DNA of 64,000 nucleotides from Lagopus muta (lineage: Eukaryota > Chordata > Aves > Galliformes > Phasianidae), in NCBI RefSeq assembly GCF_023343835.1, contig NC_064472.1, positions 43,409,799-43,473,798 on the forward strand, read 5' to 3'. The notes beneath the pieces were generated by a model. The model ran no database searches. It had not been told where the DNA came from and saw only the letters and a list, made by a program, of their open reading frames with translations. Shown piece after piece: positions 36,628 through 56,739 of the stretch (positions are counted from its first letter, which is position 1; each line of letters opens with the position of its first letter). A program made the position numbers and the translations under genes.

Positions 36628-39600
36628 TCACAGAATCACAGAATCACAGAATTGTAGGGGTTGGAAGGGACCTCCAGAGATCATCGAGTCCAACCCCCCT
36701 GCCAAAGCAGGTTCCCTACACCAGGTAGCACAGGTAGGCATCCAGGCAGGTCTTGAACATCTCCAGAGAAGGAGACTCCACCACCTCCTTGGGCAGCCTG
36801 TTCCAGTGCTCTGTCACCCTCACTGTAAAGAAGTTCTTGCGCATGTTTGTGCGGAACTTCCTATGCTGCAGTTTCCAGCCGTTTCCCCTTGTCCTGTCTC
36901 CACTCACCACTGAAAAGAGTCCGGCCTCGCCATTCTGCCCCCCACACCTTAGATATTTATAGACCTGGATCAGGTCCCCTCTCAGTCTCCTTTTCTCAAG
37001 GCTGAACAGACCCAGTTCACTCAGCCTTTCTTCATAGGGGAGATGCTCCAGGCCCTTCACCATCTTCGTGGCCCTCCGCTGGACTCTTTCCAAGAGATCC
37101 CTGTCTTTTTTGTACTGGGGAGCCCAGAACTGGACGCAGTACTCCAGATGAAGCCTTACCAGGGCAGAGTAGAGGGGGAGGATCACCTCCTTTGACCTGC
37201 TGGCCACGCTCTTTTTAATGCACCCCAGTAAGCCATTGGCCTTTTTGGCCACAAAGGCACACTGCTGGCTCATGGCCAACCTGTCGTCCACCAGGACACC
37301 CAGGTCCCTTTCCGTAATGTCTCCCTTCTTCCAGTCACTGGGGACTTCACCAGACAGCCATGATTTTTCAAATATGACAGAGAGCGGATCGGCAACCACA
37401 TCAGCCACCTCTTTCAGAACCCTAGGATGGATATCATCCTGCCCCATGGACTTATACACATTCAATTTCAAGAGGAGGACTCGGACTTTTCCCCCATTAC
37501 AGTGGGACAGAAACCATTCCCCGCACCCTCACGTAAAGGCTCAGGGCCCTGGCAGAAATGGGAAGCCTGACCACCCGTGAAGACTGAGGCAAAGTACTCA
37601 TCCAGTACCTCTGCTTTCTCTATGTCTGAGGAAGCCAGCTCCCCATTACCTTTCATCAGAGGGTGAACACTCTCCTTGGCCTGTCTCCTCCTGCCTACGT
37701 ACCTGTAGAACCCCTTCTTGTTATCTTTCACATCCCTCACCAAGTTCAGCTCCATCTGCGCCTTGGCTTTCCTAATCCTATCTCTACACACATGGACAAC
37801 AGCCCTGTATTCCTCTCAGGATACATAACCCTGCTTCTACTTTCTGTACATTTGCCTCTTTTCTCTCAGTTTAAGCTGCGGGTCCTTGCACAGCCATGAT
37901 GGTTGCCTGCCTCCCCTGTTTGGCTTTTTCTGCTGGGAGACGGAGAGCCATTGCACTCTCAGAAGGCTGTCCTTAAAGAGCTGCCAACTTTGTTCTGTGC
38001 CCATGCCCTTAAGGACAGTTTCCCAGGGGATCCCACTCAGCAGTTCCTTGAGCAGCCAGAAGTTTGCTCTACTAAAGCATGGGGTCCTAGCTCTGCTTGT
38101 TCTCATGCCCTCATTCTTCAAGATCACAAACTCCACCAGGGCATGGTCACTACAGCCCAGGCTGCCTCCAATCTTAACCTCTCTAATGCTCTCCTCTGCA
38201 TTGGTGAGCACCTGGTCCAGTAAGGTTTCACCTCAGGTTGGTCCATCTATTACCTGGACCAGGAAGTTGTCCTCGACAGATTCCAGGAATCTCCTGGATT
38301 GTCTGCCACCTGCTATTCCACTATCCCAGCAGATATCCAGGTGGTTGAAATCCTCCATCAGGACAAGAGCCTGTGAGCACAACACCTCCTCCAGCTGAAG
38401 CAAGAAGGCATCGTCAACAGCCTCCTCCTGATCAGGTGGCCTGTAGCAGGTTCCAATCACTAGCTGCCCCTTACTGGATTGATCTTTGATTTTTACCCAC
38501 AAGCTCCCGACCTGATCATGGCCATTCCTCAGACACAGCTCTTCGCAATCTGTCCACATGGAGGATACCTATCTATCCCTTCCGAGAAGCCTGCAGTCCT
38601 CAATCGAGGTATTCCAATCATGAGATTCATCCCACCATGTTTCTGTGACAGCAAGCAATTAGGTCATACTTTCCCAATTATGCCACAGTTTCTGTTTATT
38701 TCCCATGCTGTGCGCATTGGTATAGAGGCATTTCTTGAGGCTTTTCGGACCCCTCCTTACTACTTCCAGGACAAGTCTGGGGTTTTTCCCTACTGCCTCC
38801 CAAGGTGATAGCATTCCCAGGCGCTTGTTTGTCCTCCAGTACATCTCCTTGCCCCATCATATCTAGTTTAAAGCCCTTCTAACCAACCTAGCCAGCTTGC
38901 TCCCAAGAATATTTGTGGCCCTTTTAGTTAGTTGGTTCCTGTCTGCTGTCACCATTGTCCCTTTCTCAAGCCTGCGTCCAAAGCCATAGTACCCAAAGCC
39001 CTGACTGCGACACCATTCACAAAGCCATTTATTTAGCATGTCCTCCCACCTTCTTTTGTGCAGATCCCAGTCACCAACTGAGAGGTCAGAGGAAAACACA
39101 ACTTGTGCTCCTGATCCTTTCAGCCATTTCCACCAATAATCTCCTTCCCACGATCCCGGATGCTCCTCAGGCTTTCTACTTCCTCCTTTAGCTCTACCAC
39201 CAGGCTGAGCAGATCATCCACCTGCGCACACCGCACTCAGCTGGTATCTCGGCTGCCCTCCTGTAGCAGTGACAGGTCAGGCATTCTCTGCAGCCTGAGA
39301 CCTGAACTGCGGCATGACCGTTCACGCTTTCAGTCTGGGTCTCCGCGTACCCTTTAGCAGCAGCTCGCCGCCGTGCGGTGACCACGGTTCCGCCTCGGTG
39401 TGTCCAGCGACCTGTTAAGTGACCTGTTACGTGCTAAGTGCTAAGCCGCCTCCTACATGGCAAGATGCCCCGCCCTGCCTACTCGCTGATCCGCTCTTTG
39501 CCCTGAAAATCACCTTCTTCACAGCGAGTTAACAGCCCGCCTCCCTGTGTAGTCGAGTGAATAGATGGCTTATCGTTTCATCTCGTCTGAACCGCCCACG

Positions 39601-39850
39601 TGATCCACATGCTCCGTCACTGCGCCCCAAGTCTTTTTCTAGGCAGAGGGCGTGGATGCAGAACCGGTGCCCTGACAACGCCCACTTCAAGTCAGCCGCT
39701 CTCTGCTGCTATCTCGGGGTTCCCTGGATGAAGGAACTGACCGAAACCTCCCCATACCTCGCAATCAGTCACTGCAGTTCTGGCTGGGACTGCGCCGAAG
39801 CAGCAATCCAGCAGCTAACCTTGACGATCTCACCAAGCAAGGAGTAATTT
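36628..39850 (-). mobile_element. CR1 LINE with 5' region but central deletions
   Basis: The 3' end has AATCACAGAATCACAGAA repeats (36628 on). A 251-codon minus frame (36716-37471) runs from the RT N-terminal '[17 protein letters not shown]' straight from 'WKKGDI' into '[11 protein letters not shown]', skipping the RT catalytic core in frame. Further 5' come the endonuclease segments 'CYRPPDQEEAVDDAFL' and 'GGSLGCSDHALVEFVIL', with the conserved SDH. The start '[13 protein letters not shown]' follows, then the ORF1 C-terminus. ORF1 jumps from its coiled-coil part ('DDLLSLVVELKEEVESLRS') to the end of its esterase domain. About 39230-39850 is GC-rich and looks like the CR1 5' UTR/promoter. This copy reaches the 5' region yet is a deletion derivative. 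The outer 5' boundary is approximate. Confidence 0.85.
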
Positions 39851-39893
39851 CTTTCCAAAAATATAGCCTGCTCATACAGACAAGGAACCAGCA

Positions 39894-39939
39894 TACAGCA
39901 GTATTACATCTGCAAGTGTACAGCAGTATTACATCTGCA
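39894..39939. repeat. Direct repeat, 21 bp, two copies
   Basis: TACAGCAGTATTACATCTGC occurs at 39894 and again at 39919, separated by AGTG. It sits at the junction between the minus-strand CR1 5' end and the plus-strand CR1 that follows. Confidence 0.9.
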
Positions 39940-39954
39940 GCTCCAGCTAGGATT

Positions 39955-42415
39955 CCTACCTACCTCCATATTGATGATGAGCCTTTGGGGAGGAATACCT
40001 GTGTGGATGGAAAGGGAACTAGACTCCCAGAAAAGAAGAATCTAAATTTTGTGAAAGAAGGGATTGGCAACTCAACTTGGGGAGAGTACGAAGAAGTTGT
40101 TAGCATGTGCAGGGAGAGAATTAAAAAGACAAAAGACCAGCTTGAATTCGACCTGGTCACTGTAGTAAAAAAGAACAAAACACTTTATTTACAAATACAT
40201 TAGCAGTAAGTGGAGGGCTATGGAGAATGTCCAGCCTTCACTGGATGTGGCAGGGAATAAAAATCAGGAAAAGGCTGATGTTTTCAGAGCCTTCTTTACA
40301 TCTGTCTTTAAAAATCAGATATCCTTGGGGTAAAAGTCAAATACTCCGTCACCTGAAAGTTTGGATAAGGAACAGAATAAACCCCCTACAATTCAGGTTG
40401 AGACAGAGTCCTGCTAGTCCACCTAGCAGGCAGCCAGATGGGGCCAAATCAGATCCACCTGAGGGTGCTGAGGAAGCTTGCAGAGGTCATTGCAAAGCCA
40501 CCTTCCAACATCAATCAATTCTGGTTCTGGTCAATCTAAGAGGTGTGAGAGGACTGGAGACTTGCCAACATGACCTCCAACTACATGAAGTTTTGTGAGG
40601 GTTTGGGAAACCACAGGCTTATCAGCCTGACCTTGGTGCCAGGAAGGTTACAGATCAGATCATCTTGAGTGAGATCATACAGTATGTGTGGGACAGCTGG
40701 GGTATGAGGTCTAGCCAGAATGAGCTCGTGAAAGGCAGGTTCTGTTTGACCAACCTGATCTCCTTCTATGATTGAGTGACCTACCTGGTAGATAAGGGAA
40801 AGGTTGTTGACGTAGTCTTCCTAGATTTCAGCAAAGACTTAGACACCATCTCCCAGAGTATTTTCCTGGAGAAGCTGGCAGCCCACGTCTTGGACAGGTA
40901 CACTCTTTGCTGGGTAAAGAACTAGTTGGAGGACCAGGATCAGAGTGGTGCTCCCCAGGGGTTGGTGCTGGGGCCTGTTTTGTTCAGTATGTTTATTGAG
41001 GATCTGGATGAGAGGATAGAGTGCACACTCAGTAAGTTTGCAGGTGACACCAAGTTGGCTGGAAGTCTCAATATGTCTGAGGGAAGGAATGCTCTACAGA
41101 AGGATCTGGACAGGCTGGATCACTGGGCTGAGGCCAGTGGGATAAAGTTCAACAAAACCAAATGCCTGGTCCTGCACTATTGTTGCAAGAACCCCAGACA
41201 ATTCTACATGCTTGGGGCAGAGCGGCAGGAAGACTTTGTAGAAGAAACCAGCCTGGGTCGATTGGGTATTGGTCGATGTTCAACTGAGCATGAACCAGCA
41301 GTGTGCCCAAGCAGCCAAGGCCAATGGCATCTGGGCTTGTATCGGAAATAGTGTTGCCAGCAGGAGCAGGGCATTCATTCCCCTGTACTTAGCTCTGCTG
41401 AGGCATCAGCTGGGATTCTGTGTTCAGTTTTGGGCCTCTCACTACAAGCAAGACATTGAGGCCCTGGAGTGTGTCCAGGGAGGAGCAACAAAGCTGGTGA
41501 GGGTTCTAGAGCGCAAGTCTCATGAGGAGCATCTGAAGGAACTGTTCAGTTTGGAGGATGCCCATGGGAGACAGGAAAGTCGGAGCTCTCTACAACTATG
41601 TGAAAGGAGGTTGTGGTGAGATGTAAGTTGGCCTTTTCTCCCACCTACCTAACAACAGATTTAGAGGGTGTCATGATTTTGTGATTTTTGGTTTTTGGTA
41701 TTCCACATCCTAACATCATGTAATACACTGGGAGTTTAACTGTTAATGGTCCGGTTCCGGGTACCAGTCTGGAAGAGACGAAGAACTAAATTGCCAGGGG
41801 GCTTTGCGGTCAGAGAGGAGATATAACTCCTGGCAAGGTCAACTGATGTGCTCTTCTTTGTCTGCTCTTTTTCATCTCCCTGCTGCTCAGCTGGACTGTG
41901 CATCTCACCTCAGCACTATGGTGAGGCCTATCCACCTTTCAGACATTCTCTCATTATAGCTTCAATTCTAATTATATTGTATTACAGTGTGTTATCTTGC
42001 ATTCCGGTACTATATTTAGTAAATTAGTTTGTTTCTTCTCCGATTGTTGCCGCTGTTTCTAGTTATTTTGGGGTCCCCTGTTCCCTTTTTTCCTGGAGGC
42101 GCAGATTTTGTGAAATCCCTCCGCCCCACCAGTCACAGAACTGGGCCGAGCCAGCCTGTAAACTGTTGACAGAGGGCTCAAGTTGCATCAGGAGAGGTTA
42201 AGGTCGGATATAAGAAAAAACTTCAATAGAAGAGTGGCTGTGGACCATAATGAGCTACGCAGAATGGTGATTGAACTCATTGCTCCTCCAGGTGTTCAAG
42301 GAATGTGTAGGCATGGTGCTATGGGACATTGTTTAGTGGGCAATGTTGGTGGTAGACGTATAGTTGGAGTAGATGATCTTAGAGGTCTTCTGCAACCTTA
42401 ATGATTCTGTTGTCA
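39955..42415 (+). mobile_element. CR1 LINE, degraded, interrupted by a solo LTR
   Basis: Plus-strand ORF2 remnants run in order. The linker 'WGEYEEVVSMCRERIKK' lies near 40080. RT pieces follow near 40700-41050 ('[16 protein letters not shown]', '[19 protein letters not shown]'). Next are '[18 protein letters not shown]' and the 3' non-coding end, which finishes near 42410 with 'GATGATCTTAGAGGTCTTC'. An LTR (41669-42171) splits it. The flanking CR1 text resumes at 'GGCTCAAGTTGCATCAGG'. Several frameshifts; inactive. It lies tail-on to the minus CR1 at 36628-39850. Confidence 0.88.
41669..42171. mobile_element. Solo LTR with 5-bp target duplication
   Basis: A 503-bp insertion begins TGTCA and ends TGACA (perfect 5-bp terminal inverted repeats). 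It is flanked on both sides by GAGGG (41664-41668 and 42172-42176). It interrupts a CR1 whose sequence continues across it, so the element boundaries are certain. No coding sequence or second LTR is present, so it is a solo LTR left by recombination of a provirus. It differs from the other LTR family in this window. Strand is not fixed; an AGATATAACTCC stretch near 41819 could be a TATA region on plus. Confidence 0.92.
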
Positions 42416-42451
42416 TTACAATTTTCAAGGCACTCACATTGGAATTGCTTG

Positions 42452-43302
42452 TGTGAGAATCAAATGTTGTTTCTGAATTAGAACAAGTCTCTGCAGTTCT
42501 TTTCAGGGCTCTCTGGTAGTTTTCGTCACTTATCCTTTAGATGAACCTTCCCCAGGAATGCATGCTCAGTATGTAGGTGAAGTAATTTATAATCATAGAA
42601 GTTAGGTAGATGGAGTAGGTTATAGGCACAAAGACTGCAGCTCCTGCCTGTCCAGCCTTCTGAAATACCTCTGAGCCTAACTAATATTTGGTGCTGGACA
42701 GACAAGACCCAAGCAATAGAAAATTTAAGGAGGAGTAGTTAAATAATAAGCAATATACTTGTATAGCTAGCAACAATTTATGTCCAGTCAGCATGAATAT
42801 ATGTAATATTTTGTCATACACAAGGCGAGAATATCCTGATGAGATTGATCAAGCCAGAGAACAAGTCATGGCATGCCCAAGGAAGCGCCTGAAGAGGCAT
42901 CCAGAAGGCCTGGCATCACCCCCTCGATGCTCTTTGTTTAACATAGGAAGCATCCTCTGCACAGAATGGAAGAAGCCTTGGAGAGAATCAGCGTATCAAC
43001 ATGATAAGAAAGTACTGAGACATCTTGTAAAAAGCAGGATGGTGACTGACTGGCACAGGACAGCACATGGATCAGCAAGTGTCAGAATGTAATTAACAAC
43101 TGTAAATCTTTGTATGAGTGGAATACCCAGCCAATGGGAAAACAGGGGAGGGGGAAGGCGTGAGGGAGACAAGGTACAAGAGCTGCACTACTGCCTCCAT
43201 AGAGGCACTCCTGCATGCGGGATGCTCACCATTGCAATTGTGAATAAAATCTGCTTTTATCAGAGATACTGTCCTGACAAAATTATTTGGATATTTCCAA
43301 CA
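42452..43302 (+). mobile_element. ERVL-like LTR, plus orientation
   Basis: This 851-bp element runs from TGTGAGAATC to TATTTCCAACA, with the poly(A) signal AATAAA at 43243-43248 near its 3' end. CTTG flanks both ends (42448-42451 and 43303-43306), a possible short target duplication. It is the same family as the minus LTR at 33885-34525. It is longer because of about 230 bp between roughly 42578 and 42815 that the other copy lacks. A CCAAT-containing segment (near 43130) is shared. No internal retroviral genes adjoin it. Confidence 0.82.
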
Positions 43303-43306
43303 CTTG

Positions 43307-44839
43307 TAAGTAGCCTCCTAATCATGCAAAATTTAAGGGGAATTTTCATTACTATAGCATGGAGAATTTAAATGTCTTTGTTTAAAAAAGATTTTGTTTA
43401 AATTCTCCTCAATGAAAACATACTTCAAAACTGAGGTTGGTTCAGCAGCTGCAATACAAAACAAGTTCAGGCGATGGTCAAAGTATTTATATATTTTATA
43501 CCACAATGTAATGTAGGCAGCTCATGCAGATTCATACTTAGTCCATGAATGTGATGCTTCTGCTAAGCAGTCTTAGATCCTCCTAACTGGCAGAGGTATA
43601 CATTGGATGGACCAGTCTTTCATGCAACAGCATATAATAAAAAGGAGAAAACTAAGTGAATAGAAGAGGCTTGGGTATTCATCTGAACTGCATGCTAGTA
43701 TGCTACACACAGATCTTCAGCCTACATTTAATGAGCTTTCTAAATTTGGTGACAAAACATGTATTTCAAGGTATCTGTTCAATACTTTCCACTCAGAGGG
43801 ATGAATAAAGTAAAGATACAACATGGATGGTCTGCTTTGGTAATTTATCTTTACTAACATAAAAGAATGAAGTCTTCATATAGTAGTGTGAAAAGCTCCT
43901 ATAGCTTAAGAAAATTTGCAGCATCATGATGTTATTTACTAATTGACTGATCTGCTTTGGATCTTCTTAGTAATTAAAAAACAAAACCAACGACAACAAA
44001 AATTAAACAAAGTAAGTCAAAGTACACAAACTTATCACCTAACAATTACCAAATGCTTCTCCATTTTCCCACCACTGAATTACTCCTTTGTGTGCTCTGG
44101 AAATAAATGCCTCTTCACAAGAGCACTGTGTGATCCCCTTCTGAAAGGGAATTTTTCTGTGTTTGGTGGAATATGATTTAAACACTACGCTTCACCTTTG
44201 TCAAATAAAGATTTAGCTTTGCAAGTAATCCTATTTTGTAAGGTATTATATCAGCATACATTGCTCAGTACTGATTAGAAAACTTTAAAAAACTACTTTT
44301 TCACAATCTGAAAACACATCGCTACGTTTTGTTCATGAGAACAGAGTTTACAGTCATATGTTGCACATAAAGGGTTTATTTTAAATGTTTTAAGGATAGA
44401 GTTACATCATAATTATAAAAATTACTTACAGAATTAAGTAACAGATTTAAAGTGTTTATACTTCTAAATGCAGAGAACAGAGAACTGTCTACATTGTTCA
44501 AAATAAAATAAAAATAATGAAACCAAGCTCTAAAGATGAAGTCATTATCTAGTTTTAAAATGTGAACACGAAGACCTTTGAACTATACACATACCAAGAA
44601 CCATCCAAATTGCACTAATGATGTAAAATACAAAAAACACAGCATTTTCAAGGAACCAGAAACTGTTTTTACTGTCATTCTTTTCCCATAAGTAACTAAT
44701 TAATTTTCTGAAGACAAAGACTTCATTTTTAATTCTTTTTAAAAATTAAATTATCTACCTGTTTCAATAAAAAGGAGTTTTCCCCTACTTCATTTCAACT
44801 TAGTTTAAGGTTTGGCACTCAAAAGAAAAATGCAGTGTT
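43307..44839. other. Intergenic DNA downstream of SPIN1, no gene seen
   Basis: AT-rich non-coding sequence between the LTR and the SPIN1 poly(A) site. No exon or recognisable repeat. Confidence 0.6.
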
Positions 44840-44857
44840 TTACTGATTAGGTGTGAC

Positions 44858-44867
44858 TTTATTTATT
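44858..44867 (-). promoter_or_regulatory. Candidate SPIN1 poly(A) signals
   Basis: Two overlapping AATAAA hexamers on the minus strand (plus-strand TTTATTTATT). They lie about 3.15 kb past the SPIN1 stop codon. A long 3' UTR of about this size is what I recall for vertebrate SPIN1. End-site use is inferred. Confidence 0.6.
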
Positions 44868-47111
44868 TGTTAACAGAATACACGGTCCTTTTAAATGCTG
44901 TATGACACATACAACTGGAAAAATTACCTTCTGTTGGCACTATGCTTGTCTCACCGGTGCATTTAATCCTACTAACAACCATTAAAACAGCACAATAAGC
45001 AAACTCACAAAAACTGAACACAAAATAAAAACAGAACAAAACCAAAACCTAAACATTTTTAACATGCAACTTTAGTTTGTTACATTGAACGTTCTAACCC
45101 TCTAAGCATGCAAAAAATGATGGTCTGCATTTAACTTTTTTTCCTTTTAAAAAGTTCTACATGGCAGCCTGACATCACACACGCACACACACACAATATA
45201 CAACAGTACTACAGCAGGTAAATGTGAAAGGCCAATAACTTTTATACAAAGATCCATAGCCTGTGCCATCACAGGCCCTATGTAATTTTGGAAAGTAATG
45301 TTGAACCCCTAGAACAAGGAACCAACATTTAGTTACCAGGGTAATGCAAGCACTGCATGCAGATCTGAAACATGAGCCTAAAACAAAGCCCAAAGAAGAT
45401 GGGCAGGGAGTGGAATTAGTCTCAAGTCCCGAAAAGGTGGTTTAAGCTACTGGAAAAAAAAACAAAGAAAGAAAAAGGAAAGAAGAAAAAATGAAAAGAA
45501 ATACCCACACAATAGCCAATGGGGACATCTAAAAACAACCATAAAATTTACAGTTTATAGATTGTACTCTAATTGGCAGAATATGTGGTGTATTAAAGTG
45601 GCTTGCAGACAACCCACAAATGCAAGCCTAATGCTAGAAGTTTTCTCGTAGATCTAAACCTCAGATCTTTCAAAACAAACACATTCCTCAGATGTATAGC
45701 CCCAAAATCAGTGTACTAAGTTATTTGTGTGTCATAAATACACTCACTCATTCTTGTGCCAGAAATATCAACTTGGGCTCATGGAGCCAGGCTCAGCTTT
45801 GAGATTTACATGCAGGACTCTTAAGAGTCAATAGAAAACACATATAACAGATCTGCAGGATGAAAACGCTGTATTGCAAATCTGCTCACTTTGTTCAAAA
45901 CACAAGGAACATTTACTCAGGTACCTAGTGCTTAAGGACTGCATTGAGAAGCTATTCACTATAGGACAATAGCCTGCCTTTGGTTGCCCATGGTGAAATA
46001 ACCGGACATAATGCAATATAATAGCAATGGACAAAGAATTAAGGTATCATATTTATATGGTAAGTATTTATTACAATTCAACAGCATAATGAGGCACGAG
46101 CCTTAAGGCTAAAATATGAAATCAAGCAAAAAAATGGACAGAAAGGGGCTTAAACCACCGAGTCTTCGGTATACCCAAATCTGAGATCACACAGACTTCT
46201 GATCTCTGATTAACAGCATATCTCCTGCATCCTTCCACTAATCGCATGAGGGTGGATTTCAGAGTGCATGTTCCATCAACAGCGCTGTCTTCACAAAACT
46301 GCACTTTCATGAAGCAGTTCTTTGAAACTTGCAGAGCTCCGCCTTTGTGTAACATGACAATTTTGTTGCTGTGCTGGTCGTTGTTGCCATTCCTATGCTT
46401 TCAAAAGCTGCCACACTTACAAGAACAAAAACAAAACAAAACAAAAAAACCTAAACAAACAAACAAAACAAAACAAAAAAACCAAACACCCCACCAACAA
46501 CCCTAATCTTCATTTGCAACTATCCTGCAAGATTACCACTGTGAAAGGATTTTGCTGCTGTGGGCTGCTAGGTACTTCCACAATCTAATGCAGACGGCTG
46601 AACCACTGAGACTGCCTATAGCTTCCATGAGACAGCACACCACTGGCATGCAGAACTGTAGTGTTCACAGAATGAAATTCAAGTAACAGCGTATCTCAAA
46701 GTAAGTACAATCTACACCACAAAAGGCAACAACAGATTTAAGCTGTAGATTTGTCTGGACACTCCTGATGTAGAAAAGCCAGAAAAAGATTACGTTGGGA
46801 AGGTGCCTTTTTGAATCAAAATGGTTAGAAACAAACAAAAAAAAATCAAAGAGGAAAGCAAAACAACAACAACAACAAAATCAAGCAAATGACAGAATGC
46901 AACAGACTGAGCAGAAGGCAACAAATGCCTTTCCTTCTCTACAATTGTCTTCATAAAAAATGATTCCTGTACCCTCCCCCTTGAGACTGTATTTACCACG
47001 TAAAAATATGGCCATTGTTAGGCATCTAATCCACACATTCAGGTTGCTAGATTTTGGTATTAGATGAGAGACTACTGATTGCCAATGCGTAGTCTAAAGT
47101 CTTCTGAAGTA

Positions 47112-47113
<2 letters not shown>

Positions 47114-47154
<41 letters not shown>
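47114..47154. repeat. (TA)n microsatellite in SPIN1 3' UTR
   Basis: Forty-one bases of perfectly alternating A and T. Confidence 0.95.
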
Positions 47155-47155
<1 letters not shown>

Positions 47156-48010
47156 TGTTAAACTTGTGGCACCAAGAACTTGTGTTTTGCTAAGAGAGTG
47201 TAATGAACAAATAAAAAAGTACAACATTTAGGACTGAAGGCAGCCTTGTTGCTTGTATGTTACTGGTTCCTACAACTTGTAAATACGGGCTATTAACCTT
47301 GCATTTTCTAGTTAACTGGTTATACAGATTAAATATATTTTGTAGTTTTAAGACTTTTCACTGAAAGGTGCGCAAGTCAAACACTTGATATTCTACAGCC
47401 ATATGACTACTAAAAATGCACAAGTATTTCCATGTACTGCAAATTCTTAAGAAGCTATATTTAAAATAAAGTGTAGAAACACAGCAGATTGGTGTTACTT
47501 GGGTTAGGCACTCCTTAATGCAGAACAAATCATTCAAACCATTCAGTTTTGAATGAACACCAATTCTGTCCCAACCCTGAAAACAAGGACTGCCAGTAGC
47601 CAAGAAATTAAATTTAATGTTATAAAAGAAGGTATATCAAAATATCAAACTACACTTGCATGAGGTGAGTGCAAAGTTGAAGAAAGTTAAAATCTATGAA
47701 AAAAATTTAGATTAAGGACTACAATACTGGATCAAATTTACACAGCCTGAATTTGCAGCTGTTTTTTGCTCTTAACTTCCTCCTGTTGAGATATACTGAC
47801 TTCCTCCAAGAAAAGGAGTTCTCTTACACAAAATGTATCATGTTCACATAATTTTTTTCCTATTATTCAGAACAAAACAGTTTTGCTGGCAGAGATTGTG
47901 GGTTCGCAGGGACATTTAAGCTTTCATTAAACTGGAAAGCAGTCAAGTCTTTGTGTCTACAAATTTTACATTTAATAGTTCCACAAATTTGGCAGAGTTC
48001 ACAATGATGT

Positions 48011-56739
<8,729 letters not shown>

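Larger units (their letters stand above)
44840..48010 (-). other. SPIN1 3' untranslated region (inferred extent)
   Basis: About 3.2 kb of non-coding sequence from the SPIN1 stop to the poly(A) signals. No CR1 or other transposon copy was recognised in it, in contrast to the flanks, which is consistent with a constrained UTR. It includes a (CAAAA/CAAACA)n-rich stretch (about 46421-46500) and a pure (TA)n run at 47114-47154. The left boundary rests on the poly(A) signals only. Confidence 0.65.
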
